Assembly (NCBI GenBank): GCA_022511205.1
Contig: JAFLRY010000008.1
Coordinates: 1 to 59,476 of the forward strand
Direction of reading: 5' to 3'
From: Eubacterium sp.
GTDB lineage: Bacteria; Bacillota; Clostridia; Oscillospirales; Acutalibacteraceae
Length of the DNA: 59,476 nucleotides
Shown here: piece by piece, positions 1-7,569 of the stretch
Position numbering within the stretch: position 1 is the stretch's first letter
Layout of the letters: each line of letters opens with the position of its first letter
Notes under the pieces: generated by a model
Seen by the model: only the letters and a program-made list of their open reading frames with translations
What the model was told of the DNA's origin: nothing
The model's database searches: none
Made by a program: the position numbers and the translations under genes

Positions 1-20
1 CGCTAAAAGCTTTTCCTTCC

Positions 21-46
21 CTCCCTGCAGAGCAGGGAGTTTTCTT
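21..46 (+). terminator. Rho-independent terminator of an upstream gene outside the window
   Basis: An 8-bp stem (CTCCCTGC / GCAGGGAG, loop AGA) is followed directly by TTTTCTTT on the plus strand. It would end transcription of a plus-strand gene lying left of the window. Only the hairpin and T-run are seen; the gene is not. Confidence 0.6.
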
Positions 47-60
47 TGTCACAAAGAAAA

Positions 61-84
61 ACGGCGGGAGAAAGCTCCCGCCGT
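61..84 (-). terminator. Terminator of the GH95 gene (works in both directions)
   Basis: A 10-bp GC-rich perfect stem (ACGGCGGGAG / CTCCCGCCGT, loop AAAG) lies 14 bases beyond the stop codon of the minus-strand glycosidase. On the minus strand it is followed by TTTTTCTTTG; on the plus strand by a T-run a few bases away. It probably ends glycosidase transcription. Confidence 0.75.
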
Positions 85-97
85 AATCGTTTTTTAC

Positions 98-2728
98 TTA
101 TCGTTCAAAAGTGATCGTTTTGGTCTCCCCTGCCGCGAACTCGACGGATTGTGCTTTGCCGCCGTAGAGGCGGATTTCTATTGTCTGCGCCTTATCGCTG
201 GTAACGGTGAGCATTACGCTTTCAGCATTCCATTCAATATCAACGCCAGCGTTCGTTCTCGCGCGTAAGCCCTTTATGCTTCCGTTTTGCCATTCAGCCG
301 GCAGCGCGGGCAGAGCCTCGATAACGCCCGTGTTTGAATAAAGGAGCATTTCATCAATGATGCCAACAGTGCCGATGCCCGTATCTGTGCAGTAAACGTT
401 TGAGCCTCTGTTGGTGTTGTGATCCGTCATCATGGAGGTGTAATAGATCTCACTGCTCATCAGCGTATATAGCGAGAAATAGGCGGAATCGGCGTTCTTG
501 AGCCTTGCGCCGACCAGCGCCTTATGCACCCAGCCGTGGGAAGCGGTATCGTCCTGCCCTTGATTTTCTCTGTTTCTGTTCTCGATCGCGATATTGCAAG
601 CTTCGGTGAGCGCCGCATTATCCTGCGTTTCGTAAGCAGGCCAAGCGCAGTAAAGATGGCTGATGTGGCGGTGGGCGTTGTTTTCCTGATACTCGTTCAT
701 CGCCCATTCGCACAACGCGCCTGTATCGTCATACTTATAATCAGGCAGAAGCGAGATAAGGTTTTCAAGCTTTGCGATCCTTTCCTCGTAACCCGCGTTT
801 TTAACGACCTTTTCCATTGCGATCGTCATATTAAGCCCGTCTCTTGCGGCGGAAATATCCATGGTGGCGTTGGCGGTTATGGTGGAGCTGTAGCCCTGCG
901 GCGCGTTTTCGGGTGAATAGCTTGGAATTATCAGATACTTTTCCCCCTCGTTAAGGCTCGTTTTGCCCTTTTCATAGCAGGCTTTTCCGTTGATATCCGT
1001 AAAGTATTCGGGCGTGCAAAGCTGTTCCCAGAAATTCGCCTGCTTCGTGAGAAGCGGCAGAAGAATATCCTTTTCAAGATCGAGAGTTTCGCCCTCATAC
1101 TTGATCTGCGCGTTGCCGTAGCACTGCCAGAATTCGTAGATCGGCAGAAGCATCCAGCTTGCGCCGGCGTTCCAATACTGGAACGGATACCACCTGCTGT
1201 ATTCAACCATCATTGCTCTGTCGCCGTCCGTATTAACGGGAACTTGGATAGCGTTAGTCATACCGTAGGTCTTGGCGGCGTTTTCCTCCCAGTCGGGTAT
1301 CTGGCGCAAAACGAATCTTATGAAGGCCACTCCCGCATCATAAACGTTGCCTGTGTTCATACCGGAAGCCTGCAGATTAACGTTCGCGTCCATAGTGTAA
1401 ATCGATCTCCAGCCGGGATTCCAGTCTCCCGTCCACATACCCGAAAGTCTCGGCGAAAGCGAGCCCGCGCAACAGATCTGGGCGTATCTGCCCTGATTGT
1501 AGGCGCGTTCAACTATGGCGCTCTGTAGGCTGCCGCTCTTTTGCTGGAGCTTTATCAGCGCTTCGTTAGAAAGCTCCTTGTTGTCGTCATTGCCCAAGTC
1601 GAAATCAACCGCGTTGAACATGGCGGAATGCTTTTCTCTGTGGGGCGCAAGGGCCTTATCGTAATCGAATTTGCCGTCAGACGAATACTTTTTCGCAACG
1701 GCGTTCGTATCGGCATATATCTTATTCAGCAGATCGTATTGCTCGCAGGATCTGAAATTATCGTATGCGCCCATATTGTGGGTACGGTCTGATTTCGTGA
1801 TGAGATACACCTCGGAAGCGTTCGTGACTTTTATGCCAACGTTTTGGTCTGCGCCAACGTTCTGCGCTTCGTTCGTATCATCGAGAACAACGCGTTCTTT
1901 TTCACCGTCAACCACGATAACCTGCGTTAATCCGCAGTAGCCGCCGTTTTTGAGCTCGCTTTCCTCGTATGAGGGATAATGGGCGATCATGGCTATGTAA
2001 TTGCAGTCCTCGTCAACGAGCTTTTTATACTGCATATTCACTTCATCGCCCTGACCGAAGCGGCTCATCGCCGAGCAATCGTCTATAGACAGGGTCATAT
2101 TGATTTTTGCGTCCTTGTCGGACTGTGTGATCTTCGTGATCGTCACGTTATCCTCGCGGGAGCTGAAGGTAGTTCTCTCCCAAGTGCCGTTTTTATCGGT
2201 GTATTTCACGCCTACCTCGGCGGTTTCATAATCCGTCCAGCGGATGTAGTTTTTATAGAGATGCGATTCCATATTCAGCCTGAGCTGATGGGATGGATGA
2301 AAGCAGTAGAAATAGGTGCTGTTTCTGCCGTTTACGTCCCATGTATCGTCATAATTGATTACCGCCTGCCTTGCCTGCTCCAGCTCGGCAGTTACCTCGT
2401 CGGGCGTATATCGAGGATCTTTAGACGGCATAATGAAATAAATATTCTGGTAGATCAGCGTTTCGCTATAGGGCGAGCCTGAGCATACAACGCCGTTTTC
2501 GCCGTTGCCGCTGACCATTCCGTCTCGCCAATGCTGCTGTTCCCTATCACTTGAGGGATAGAGCGTTACTTCCGTAAACTCCGTAGAAAAACTCTTTTTA
2601 TCGTCGTTATTGATCATTGAGGGATCACCCGCTTTCTTTAAAATAACAGTTCCCGCAAACGCTCCGCCTGCCAATATCAGGCACAGGGCAACGCAAATTA
2701 CGGATAAAATAATTTTTTTTGCCTTCAT
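98..2728 (-). CDS. Secreted GH95-like glycosidase (alpha-L-fucosidase/galactosidase type)
   Basis: This is a large exported glycosidase, about 876 residues. The start is the ATG at 2728, preceded by CGGTGAT four bases away, rather than the in-frame GTG nine bases upstream. The first ~30 residues are a signal peptide (KAKK, hydrophobic core, possible cleavage after AFA); no lipobox Cys is seen. An N-terminal beta-sandwich is followed by a helical barrel. GH95-like motifs include LSGMWTGDWNPGW, a DANVNLQASG segment (matching the Asn pair that supports the GH95 base), SPENAPQG (candidate acid Glu), HRHISHLY and, near the C-terminus, GSIKGLRARTNAGVDIEW. GH95 members remove alpha-linked L-fucose or L-galactose; the substrate cannot be told here. 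The divergent AraC-type gene is the likely regulator. Confidence 0.85.
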   Translation of the reverse strand: MKAKKIILSVICVALCLILAGGAFAGTVILKKAGDPSMINNDDKKSFSTEFTEVTLYPSSDREQQHWRDGMVSGNGENGVVCSGSPYSETLIYQNIYFIMPSKDPRYTPDEVTAELEQARQAVINYDDTWDVNGRNSTYFYCFHPSHQLRLNMESHLYKNYIRWTDYETAEVGVKYTDKNGTWERTTFSSREDNVTITKITQSDKDAKINMTLSIDDCSAMSRFGQGDEVNMQYKKLVDEDCNYIAMIAHYPSYEESELKNGGYCGLTQVIVVDGEKERVVLDDTNEAQNVGADQNVGIKVTNASEVYLITKSDRTHNMGAYDNFRSCEQYDLLNKIYADTNAVAKKYSSDGKFDYDKALAPHREKHSAMFNAVDFDLGNDDNKELSNEALIKLQQKSGSLQSAIVERAYNQGRYAQICCAGSLSPRLSGMWTGDWNPGWRSIYTMDANVNLQASGMNTGNVYDAGVAFIRFVLRQIPDWEENAAKTYGMTNAIQVPVNTDGDRAMMVEYSRWYPFQYWNAGASWMLLPIYEFWQCYGNAQIKYEGETLDLEKDILLPLLTKQANFWEQLCTPEYFTDINGKACYEKGKTSLNEGEKYLIIPSYSPENAPQGYSSTITANATMDISAARDGLNMTIAMEKVVKNAGYEERIAKLENLISLLPDYKYDDTGALCEWAMNEYQENNAHRHISHLYCAWPAYETQDNAALTEACNIAIENRNRENQGQDDTASHGWVHKALVGARLKNADSAYFSLYTLMSSEIYYTSMMTDHNTNRGSNVYCTDTGIGTVGIIDEMLLYSNTGVIEALPALPAEWQNGSIKGLRARTNAGVDIEWNAESVMLTVTSDKAQTIEIRLYGGKAQSVEFAAGETKTITFER

Positions 2729-2772
2729 TTTTATCACCGCTTCTATTTTACAATAACTGATCGCAGATTAAC

Positions 2773-2799
2773 ACGACATAAATCTTTACAATATGTCGT
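2773..2799. promoter_or_regulatory. Inverted repeat, possible operator between GH95 and araC-like genes
   Basis: Two 8-bp arms, ACGACATA (2773-2780) and TATGTCGT (2792-2799), are perfect inverted repeats 11 bases apart and overlap the -35 box of the regulator promoter. Its position in a divergent intergenic region suggests a binding site for a transcription factor, perhaps the adjacent AraC-type protein. That assignment is inference. Confidence 0.4.
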
Positions 2800-2813
2800 C
2801 CGTATGATAGAAT
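2785..2813 (+). promoter_or_regulatory. Sigma-A-type promoter of the araC-like gene
   Basis: TTTACA (2785-2790), a 17-base spacer and TAGAAT (2808-2813) resemble a housekeeping promoter. It gives a very short leader before the ATG at 2829, which carries CGGTGAT as its ribosome binding site. Confidence 0.5.
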
Positions 2814-2828
2814 ATTTTCGGTGATACT

Positions 2829-3500
2829 ATGATTACTTTTAACTGGAATGGATATGAATTTAAGATAATCCAATACGGCAGCGGTATTTTTGAAAGGGAT
2901 ATGGCGGGGCATCGCCATTCAAAAAACAGTTATGAGCTTCATTATATAACGGGAGGCAAAGGAAAGCTGACTACGGACGGCAATTCCTACGAGCTTTCAA
3001 AAGGTGATTTTTTCGTCACGGGCCCTGACGTATATCATCAGCAATCCACGGACAAAAACGATATGCTCAGCGAGATTTATATTTACCTGCAAAGCAGCGA
3101 TAAGAAAACGAACAACGCTTTTGTTTCCGCCTTTTTATCAACGCATTTTTACTTTTGCAAAAACTATGAACTGCAAAAATATTTTGAAATGATATTGCAG
3201 GAAAAGGAAGAGCAAAAATTGGGCTTTGAAACAGCAATAGGCGCATTAATGCAGCTTTTGCTCACGCATATATCAAGAATATATCTCCCGCCGATCAGCG
3301 GAGTTGCGGAGGATGGCGGAAATCTTATCGATAAGCGCTTTTTCATCATTGAGCTTGCGTTTATGAACGATCCGGAAAAGCTGACGCTTTCGCAGTTATC
3401 CGAATCAATAGGCGTTTGCGAAAGGCAGACCCAGCGGCTTTTAAAAAAGTATTACGGCAAATCCTTCACGGAGAAAAAAGAAGAAGCAACTACACGTTAA
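2829..3500 (+). CDS. AraC-family regulator, C-terminally short
   Basis: The N-terminal ~100 residues form a cupin-type sensing domain (GHRHSKNSYELHYITGGKG, then a YELSKGDFFVTGPDVYHQ motif), typical of AraC regulators of sugar utilisation. The C-terminus has the first helix-turn-helix (LTLSQLSESIGVCERQTQRL, ~185-204) but ends after SFTEKKEEATTR. The family normally has about 45 more residues with a second helix-turn-helix, so 223 residues is short for a family of roughly 280. Reading the following bases in the other frames gives no recognisable AraC continuation. It may be a decaying gene or act as a half-length regulator. It is divergent from the GH95 gene and is probably its regulator. Confidence 0.75.
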   Translation: MITFNWNGYEFKIIQYGSGIFERDMAGHRHSKNSYELHYITGGKGKLTTDGNSYELSKGDFFVTGPDVYHQQSTDKNDMLSEIYIYLQSSDKKTNNAFVSAFLSTHFYFCKNYELQKYFEMILQEKEEQKLGFETAIGALMQLLLTHISRIYLPPISGVAEDGGNLIDKRFFIIELAFMNDPEKLTLSQLSESIGVCERQTQRLLKKYYGKSFTEKKEEATTR

Positions 3501-3573
3501 ACCAGTGTTATATAGAACCAAAACAACCCTCTACCGGAAAGACTCACGGAAACGATTCAGCTACTGAATAAAA

Positions 3574-3612
3574 ATCGAACTGATCCCGCATAAAAAGCGA
3601 AATCAGTTCGAT
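3574..3612 (-). terminator. Terminator of the two-TM PASTA-like gene
   Basis: An 11-bp perfect stem (ATCGAACTGAT / ATCAGTTCGAT, 17-base loop) on the minus strand is followed by TTTTATT. It lies about 70 bases beyond the stop of the minus-strand gene at 3685-4653. Confidence 0.55.
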
Positions 3613-3684
3613 ACAAATTAAATTATCAAAATAAGTTGGTTTAATCCTTTATAAACACTATGGGTCGTAATTTATTATAATTTA

Positions 3685-4653
3685 TCATATTGTAAAATCA
3701 AGATAATAATAAATACTGTGAGAATTTATTAGATGAAATATTACAAATGTATAATCACCCGGCTCCAAACCTTCCGGAAATTGCATAGCAAAATACCCTT
3801 CTTTTGATGACCATATTATGGGATAATTGCCTTCCTCTCCAATCTTGTTTCCGTCGGCATCTAACAATTTGCCACCTTGAAACCAATTACTCGATTCTTC
3901 TTCAGTTAATTCTCTTGAATAATGAAATTTGCCCGAAATCCCTTTATCATATTCTATTCCCCAGTTATGTGGATTATCAGGTTCGTCATAGCCATCAAAG
4001 AATATTTTATAATTATCAACTATAATTTCTAAATCATAATTTTGAGTAACAGTTACAGAATTTTCGGAAGCAGTAGTTTTCTCAGAATTATTCTCCGTCC
4101 CTTCAGTAAAAGAATTCTGAGTGTTTTCACTGTTTATAACTGAACCTATTTCTATTGTATTCTCTTTAGTAGTTGTGACATTTTGTATAGTAGTCTTTCT
4201 AGCATTAGTACTTGGTGCAATTGTTTTATTAGTGGTAATTTCATCTTCAGTATGAGGGATTGTAGTTGTATCTCTTCCTTGTGTTGGTGAAAGTATTAAA
4301 ACAATAGTTTCTCCTTTTTTTACAATACTCCCATATTCAATTGATTGCATTTTCACATAATCGTTTCTTGAAAAAGTTTGCTCACTAACCGGTACGGCAT
4401 ATAAATATGATTCGTTTAGTTTATGTTCCGCTGAAAAGAATTCCAATCCTTCAACATATGGTACTGAAACATAATCTTGCATAAATAGATAATTTCCGCC
4501 AAGTAATAAAAGTATAAAAATACAAATGCTTGCTATGCCACATTTCTTTCCATTGGATAAATTAGGAAAGAACCAAATAATTATTGCAAATAATAATGAA
4601 ACTATCGATAAAATAAGACCTATTTCATTACTTAACATATATAGAATTTTCAT
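3685..4653 (-). CDS. Two-TM protein with a PASTA-like domain and an unknown C-terminal domain
   Basis: The product is not a known family as a whole. The start at 4653 is chosen because AGGTGC precedes the ATG; the longer frame to 4725 has no ribosome binding site. Two hydrophobic segments (~residues 8-25 and 31-50) are followed by a single PASTA-like unit (VSVPYVEGLEFFSAEHKL ... SIVKKGETIVLILSP, ~55-125). A Thr/Ser/Asn-rich linker (~125-210) follows, then a beta-rich C-terminal domain of ~110 residues ending in LEPGDYTFVIFHLINS. PASTA units usually bind muropeptides or lipid II fragments in PBPs and Ser/Thr kinases, but no catalytic domain is present. The C-terminal part probably lies outside the membrane. 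The gene is AT-rich like the neighbouring polysaccharide cluster and has its own terminator. Confidence 0.6.
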   Translation of the reverse strand: MKILYMLSNEIGLILSIVSLLFAIIIWFFPNLSNGKKCGIASICIFILLLLGGNYLFMQDYVSVPYVEGLEFFSAEHKLNESYLYAVPVSEQTFSRNDYVKMQSIEYGSIVKKGETIVLILSPTQGRDTTTIPHTEDEITTNKTIAPSTNARKTTIQNVTTTKENTIEIGSVINSENTQNSFTEGTENNSEKTTASENSVTVTQNYDLEIIVDNYKIFFDGYDEPDNPHNWGIEYDKGISGKFHYSRELTEEESSNWFQGGKLLDADGNKIGEEGNYPIIWSSKEGYFAMQFPEGLEPGDYTFVIFHLINSHSIYYYLDFTI

Positions 4654-4849
4654 AACAAAGCACCTAAAATTGCAATTTTTTATTATTTTACTATCACATA
4701 GACCAGCAAACAAACAACTGTACAAATAATACTTAAATTAAATAAATAATAAAGCAAGTAAAACCATAACCACTTTACTGGATTTTTTGCCTTGTAAAAA
4801 AAGAATCAAGTAGAACTGAAGTGAGAATCTAATGTTAAGCAACAAAAAC

Positions 4850-4873
4850 AGGCACGGCATAATCGCCGTGCCT
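4850..4873 (-). terminator. Terminator of the polysaccharide cluster
   Basis: A 9-bp stem (AGGCACGGC / GCCGTGCCT) lies 5 bases past the stop of the last cluster gene and is followed on the minus strand by GTTTTTGTT. It should end the transcript running from 11,431 to 4,878. Confidence 0.85.
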
Positions 4874-4877
4874 TAGT

Positions 4878-6182
4878 TTATATTGTGTAATCACTTACTT
4901 GGGCTTCAAGAGCCTGCTTTTCTTTTTTCAAATCTTTAATTGTTTTATTCTGACTGTTGATTTTCTTTTGCAAGTAAGAATAATGTGTACTGAGTCTTTG
5001 AGCCGCCTCCGCTTGCGAAACCATAAAAATATTTTTCACAGGTTCATGAAATTCTATAGCATTCATTTTAGAATCAAAATAAGCATTTGGTTGCTCAACA
5101 GGCGTTAATCCGTTCACACTGAGAAAATCCACAAAATTTTCATAGCGCTCCTTATGCCCCCTATATACTGAGGTGAAATCCGTTTCCCTATATACTTCTT
5201 TTACGCTCTTGGAAAAATCAAATTCATTTTCAGGTATATATGGAATATTGTGGTAGCGCGCCAGCTCCAACACTCTTGCATCAGTTGCAATAACTAATGC
5301 GGGAGTACCTGCAAGAATCGCGGCAACGTTGCCATGTATTCTTGTGCCGACAGAAAAATCAACGGTCTGAAGAAGCTTGAGCCAGCTTGGAACATTGACA
5401 CATATCCTTGCTCTGTCATTAAAGAACACCTTATTATTAACGTTAAGCGGATAAAGGCTGTTTTCTTTCATTTCTTTTGGAACGCCGCTGTAGGCAACAG
5501 CAAGCTCCCATGTTTCCTGGGGAATAAATATGTAATTATTATCCTCATTAAACAGCCAGCGCTTAACTCTATCGCTGTCATTTGGTTTCCCATTTACCGA
5601 AATTGTCTTTACTCCGTGGAAAAACCTTTTGCTTTTTGATTTAATAGCAGGCAGTTCAGCGCCGAACATAAACATTGACGGGCAACCGATAATACGAGTA
5701 ACAGAGCCAAAGCCCAGTCGCTTCAAATACTCGTAAGTCAATTCTCCTCTTACGCCTATAAAGGCGCTTTTTGAAGCTATCGCGGAGCAGAAATCCTTTA
5801 CGGTATCGTCAAATTTAAACTCGGTCTGTGACGAAAAGCTTAAATCGCCCTGCAAACCTACGCCGACTACGACACACGGAATTTTAACCCTTTCAACTAA
5901 CTCAGTCCATTTCCGAAGCTGAGATTCGAAATCATCTCTGAAAGCGTTTGCCAAAGGGATCAACAGCATATCGTAGTTTTCATTGATGAAATCAGCATCA
6001 TTCGGGTTGGCGGGTACTTTTGAATATATATCGATCGTATCATCTTCCGATAAAATATTTCTTATTATGCTTAAAGGAAATAAAAGATTACCTACGTTAG
6101 TCCATATCTTGTTCTTAACAATGGTAGTAAACGGATCGATATTATCAAAAGGTGTCTGCGACGCACGCATCAGTATTCTCAT
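4878..6182 (-). CDS. Polysaccharide pyruvyl transferase family protein (copy 1)
   Basis: This is a member of the polysaccharide pyruvyl transferase family (PF04230 type), which adds ketal pyruvate from phosphoenolpyruvate to sugars of wall or capsular polymers. Seen: GVGLQGDL, FIGVRGELTYEYLKRLG, RIIGCPSMFMFG and VDFSVGTRIHGNVAAILAGT, the last two being the best-kept parts of the fold. The ATG at 6182 is preferred over an upstream TTG because GGGAG precedes it and the paralogue begins with the same MRILMRASQTPFDN. The final ~45 residues are a charged coiled coil (LQKKINSQNKTIKDLKKEK). The next gene is a close paralogue in tandem. The donor fits the family; the acceptor is unknown. Confidence 0.85.
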   Translation of the reverse strand: MRILMRASQTPFDNIDPFTTIVKNKIWTNVGNLLFPLSIIRNILSEDDTIDIYSKVPANPNDADFINENYDMLLIPLANAFRDDFESQLRKWTELVERVKIPCVVVGVGLQGDLSFSSQTEFKFDDTVKDFCSAIASKSAFIGVRGELTYEYLKRLGFGSVTRIIGCPSMFMFGAELPAIKSKSKRFFHGVKTISVNGKPNDSDRVKRWLFNEDNNYIFIPQETWELAVAYSGVPKEMKENSLYPLNVNNKVFFNDRARICVNVPSWLKLLQTVDFSVGTRIHGNVAAILAGTPALVIATDARVLELARYHNIPYIPENEFDFSKSVKEVYRETDFTSVYRGHKERYENFVDFLSVNGLTPVEQPNAYFDSKMNAIEFHEPVKNIFMVSQAEAAQRLSTHYSYLQKKINSQNKTIKDLKKEKQALEAQVSDYTI

Positions 6183-6217
6183 TTTTACTCCCGTCAAATA
6201 TTAATATAAACTATTTC

Positions 6218-6243
6218 CTCGCTATTTATATTGGCAAATAGCG
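6218..6243 (-). other. Hairpin between the two pyruvyl transferase genes
   Basis: A 9-bp perfect stem (TCGCTATTT / AAATAGCGA, 8-base loop) sits in the 91-base gap between the paralogues. No T-run follows on the minus strand, so it is more likely an mRNA stability or processing element than a terminator. Confidence 0.4.
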
Positions 6244-6273
6244 ATTGTCTTTTATATATGAACTGCAACTTAT

Positions 6274-7569
6274 TTATACTATGGGATTTTTCAATTTCGC
6301 TTCAAGAGATTGCTTTTCTTTTTTCAATTCACTAATAGTTTTATTCTGTGTATCGATTTTCTTTTGCAAATGAGAATAATATCCATTGAGCCTTTTGGCA
6401 GCTTCTACATCAGAAACCTTAAGAATGTTTCTTACCGGTCCATGATGGTCAATTGCGTTTATTTTACTGTCAAAAAATGCATTGGGTTGTTCAACAGTCC
6501 TTATTCCGTTAACGTAAAGAAAATCGACAAAGTTTTCGTAGCGTTCCTTATGGCCCTTGTATATCGAAGTAAAATCTGTTTCCTCATATATTTCCGATAT
6601 GCTCTTTGAGAAGTCAAATTCTTTTGGTGTAATATAGGGAATATTATGATATCTTGCCAATTCCAGCACTCTGGAATCCGTCGCAATAATATAGGCGGGT
6701 GTACCTGCAAGAATAGCGGCAATATTTCCGTGTATGCGTGTACCTATGGACAAATCTGCACTGCGCAACAGCTTAAGCCAACTGGGAACATTGATGCAAA
6801 ACATAGATCTATCATTGAAAAAAGTTTTATTGTTAAGATTAAGGGGAAAAACGCTGTTCTCATTTGTATCTTTGGGCAAGCCACAATAAAGAAGCGCCAG
6901 ATCAGTATTTTCCTGAGGAATATACATATAATCATTAGCATCATTAAACAAAAATCGCTTAATCTCATTAGTGTCGCCATTTTTGCTGTTTATAGATATT
7001 TTTAATTCCGTACCGTATGCTTTTGATCTCTGGGTCGGCAATTCAGATCCAAATAAATACATTGAAGGACAGCCGATTATGCGCGTAACAGATTTGAAAC
7101 CTAATCGTTCCAAATAGGCATAAGTCAATTCCCCTCTTACTCCGATACAAGCACTTTTTGAAGCAACAGCTGAACAGAACTCCTTAACAGTATCATCAAA
7201 GTCAAATCGCGACTGAGGTGAAAAATCCAAATCGCATTGTGAGCCAACACCTGCCACTACGCAAGGGATTTTTACTTTTTTAATTAATTCAGTCCATTTC
7301 TGAAGTTGATATGCAAATGTGCTTCTAAAAGCATTTGCTAAAGGGATCATCAATACATCATAGTTTTCGTTTATAAAATCAGCATCCGCCGGATTTGGTG
7401 GCGCTTTAGAATAAATATCGATTGAAACATCTTCCGATAAAATATTTCTGTACAAGCTGAATGGGAAAAGAAGATTCCCAATGTTTGACCAAAGTTTATT
7501 ATAAACGACGGTATTCAAAGGATTAAAGTTATCGAAAGGAGTTTGAGAAGCTCTCATCAGTATTCTCAT
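6274..7569 (-). CDS. Polysaccharide pyruvyl transferase family protein (copy 2)
   Basis: This 431-residue paralogue of the downstream gene is clearly alike over its full length. It shares the same start motif, CIGVRGELTYAYLERLG, RIIGCPSMYLFG, LSIGTRIHGNIAAILAGT and the terminal coiled coil (LQKKIDTQNKTISELKKEK). It begins one base after the stop of the GT2/CDP-glycerol transferase, with GGAGG inside that gene, so the two are translationally linked. The pair probably arose by tandem duplication; divergence suggests two acceptors or a heteromeric enzyme. The role is inferred from family and context. Confidence 0.85.
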   Translation of the reverse strand: MRILMRASQTPFDNFNPLNTVVYNKLWSNIGNLLFPFSLYRNILSEDVSIDIYSKAPPNPADADFINENYDVLMIPLANAFRSTFAYQLQKWTELIKKVKIPCVVAGVGSQCDLDFSPQSRFDFDDTVKEFCSAVASKSACIGVRGELTYAYLERLGFKSVTRIIGCPSMYLFGSELPTQRSKAYGTELKISINSKNGDTNEIKRFLFNDANDYMYIPQENTDLALLYCGLPKDTNENSVFPLNLNNKTFFNDRSMFCINVPSWLKLLRSADLSIGTRIHGNIAAILAGTPAYIIATDSRVLELARYHNIPYITPKEFDFSKSISEIYEETDFTSIYKGHKERYENFVDFLYVNGIRTVEQPNAFFDSKINAIDHHGPVRNILKVSDVEAAKRLNGYYSHLQKKIDTQNKTISELKKEKQSLEAKLKNPIV

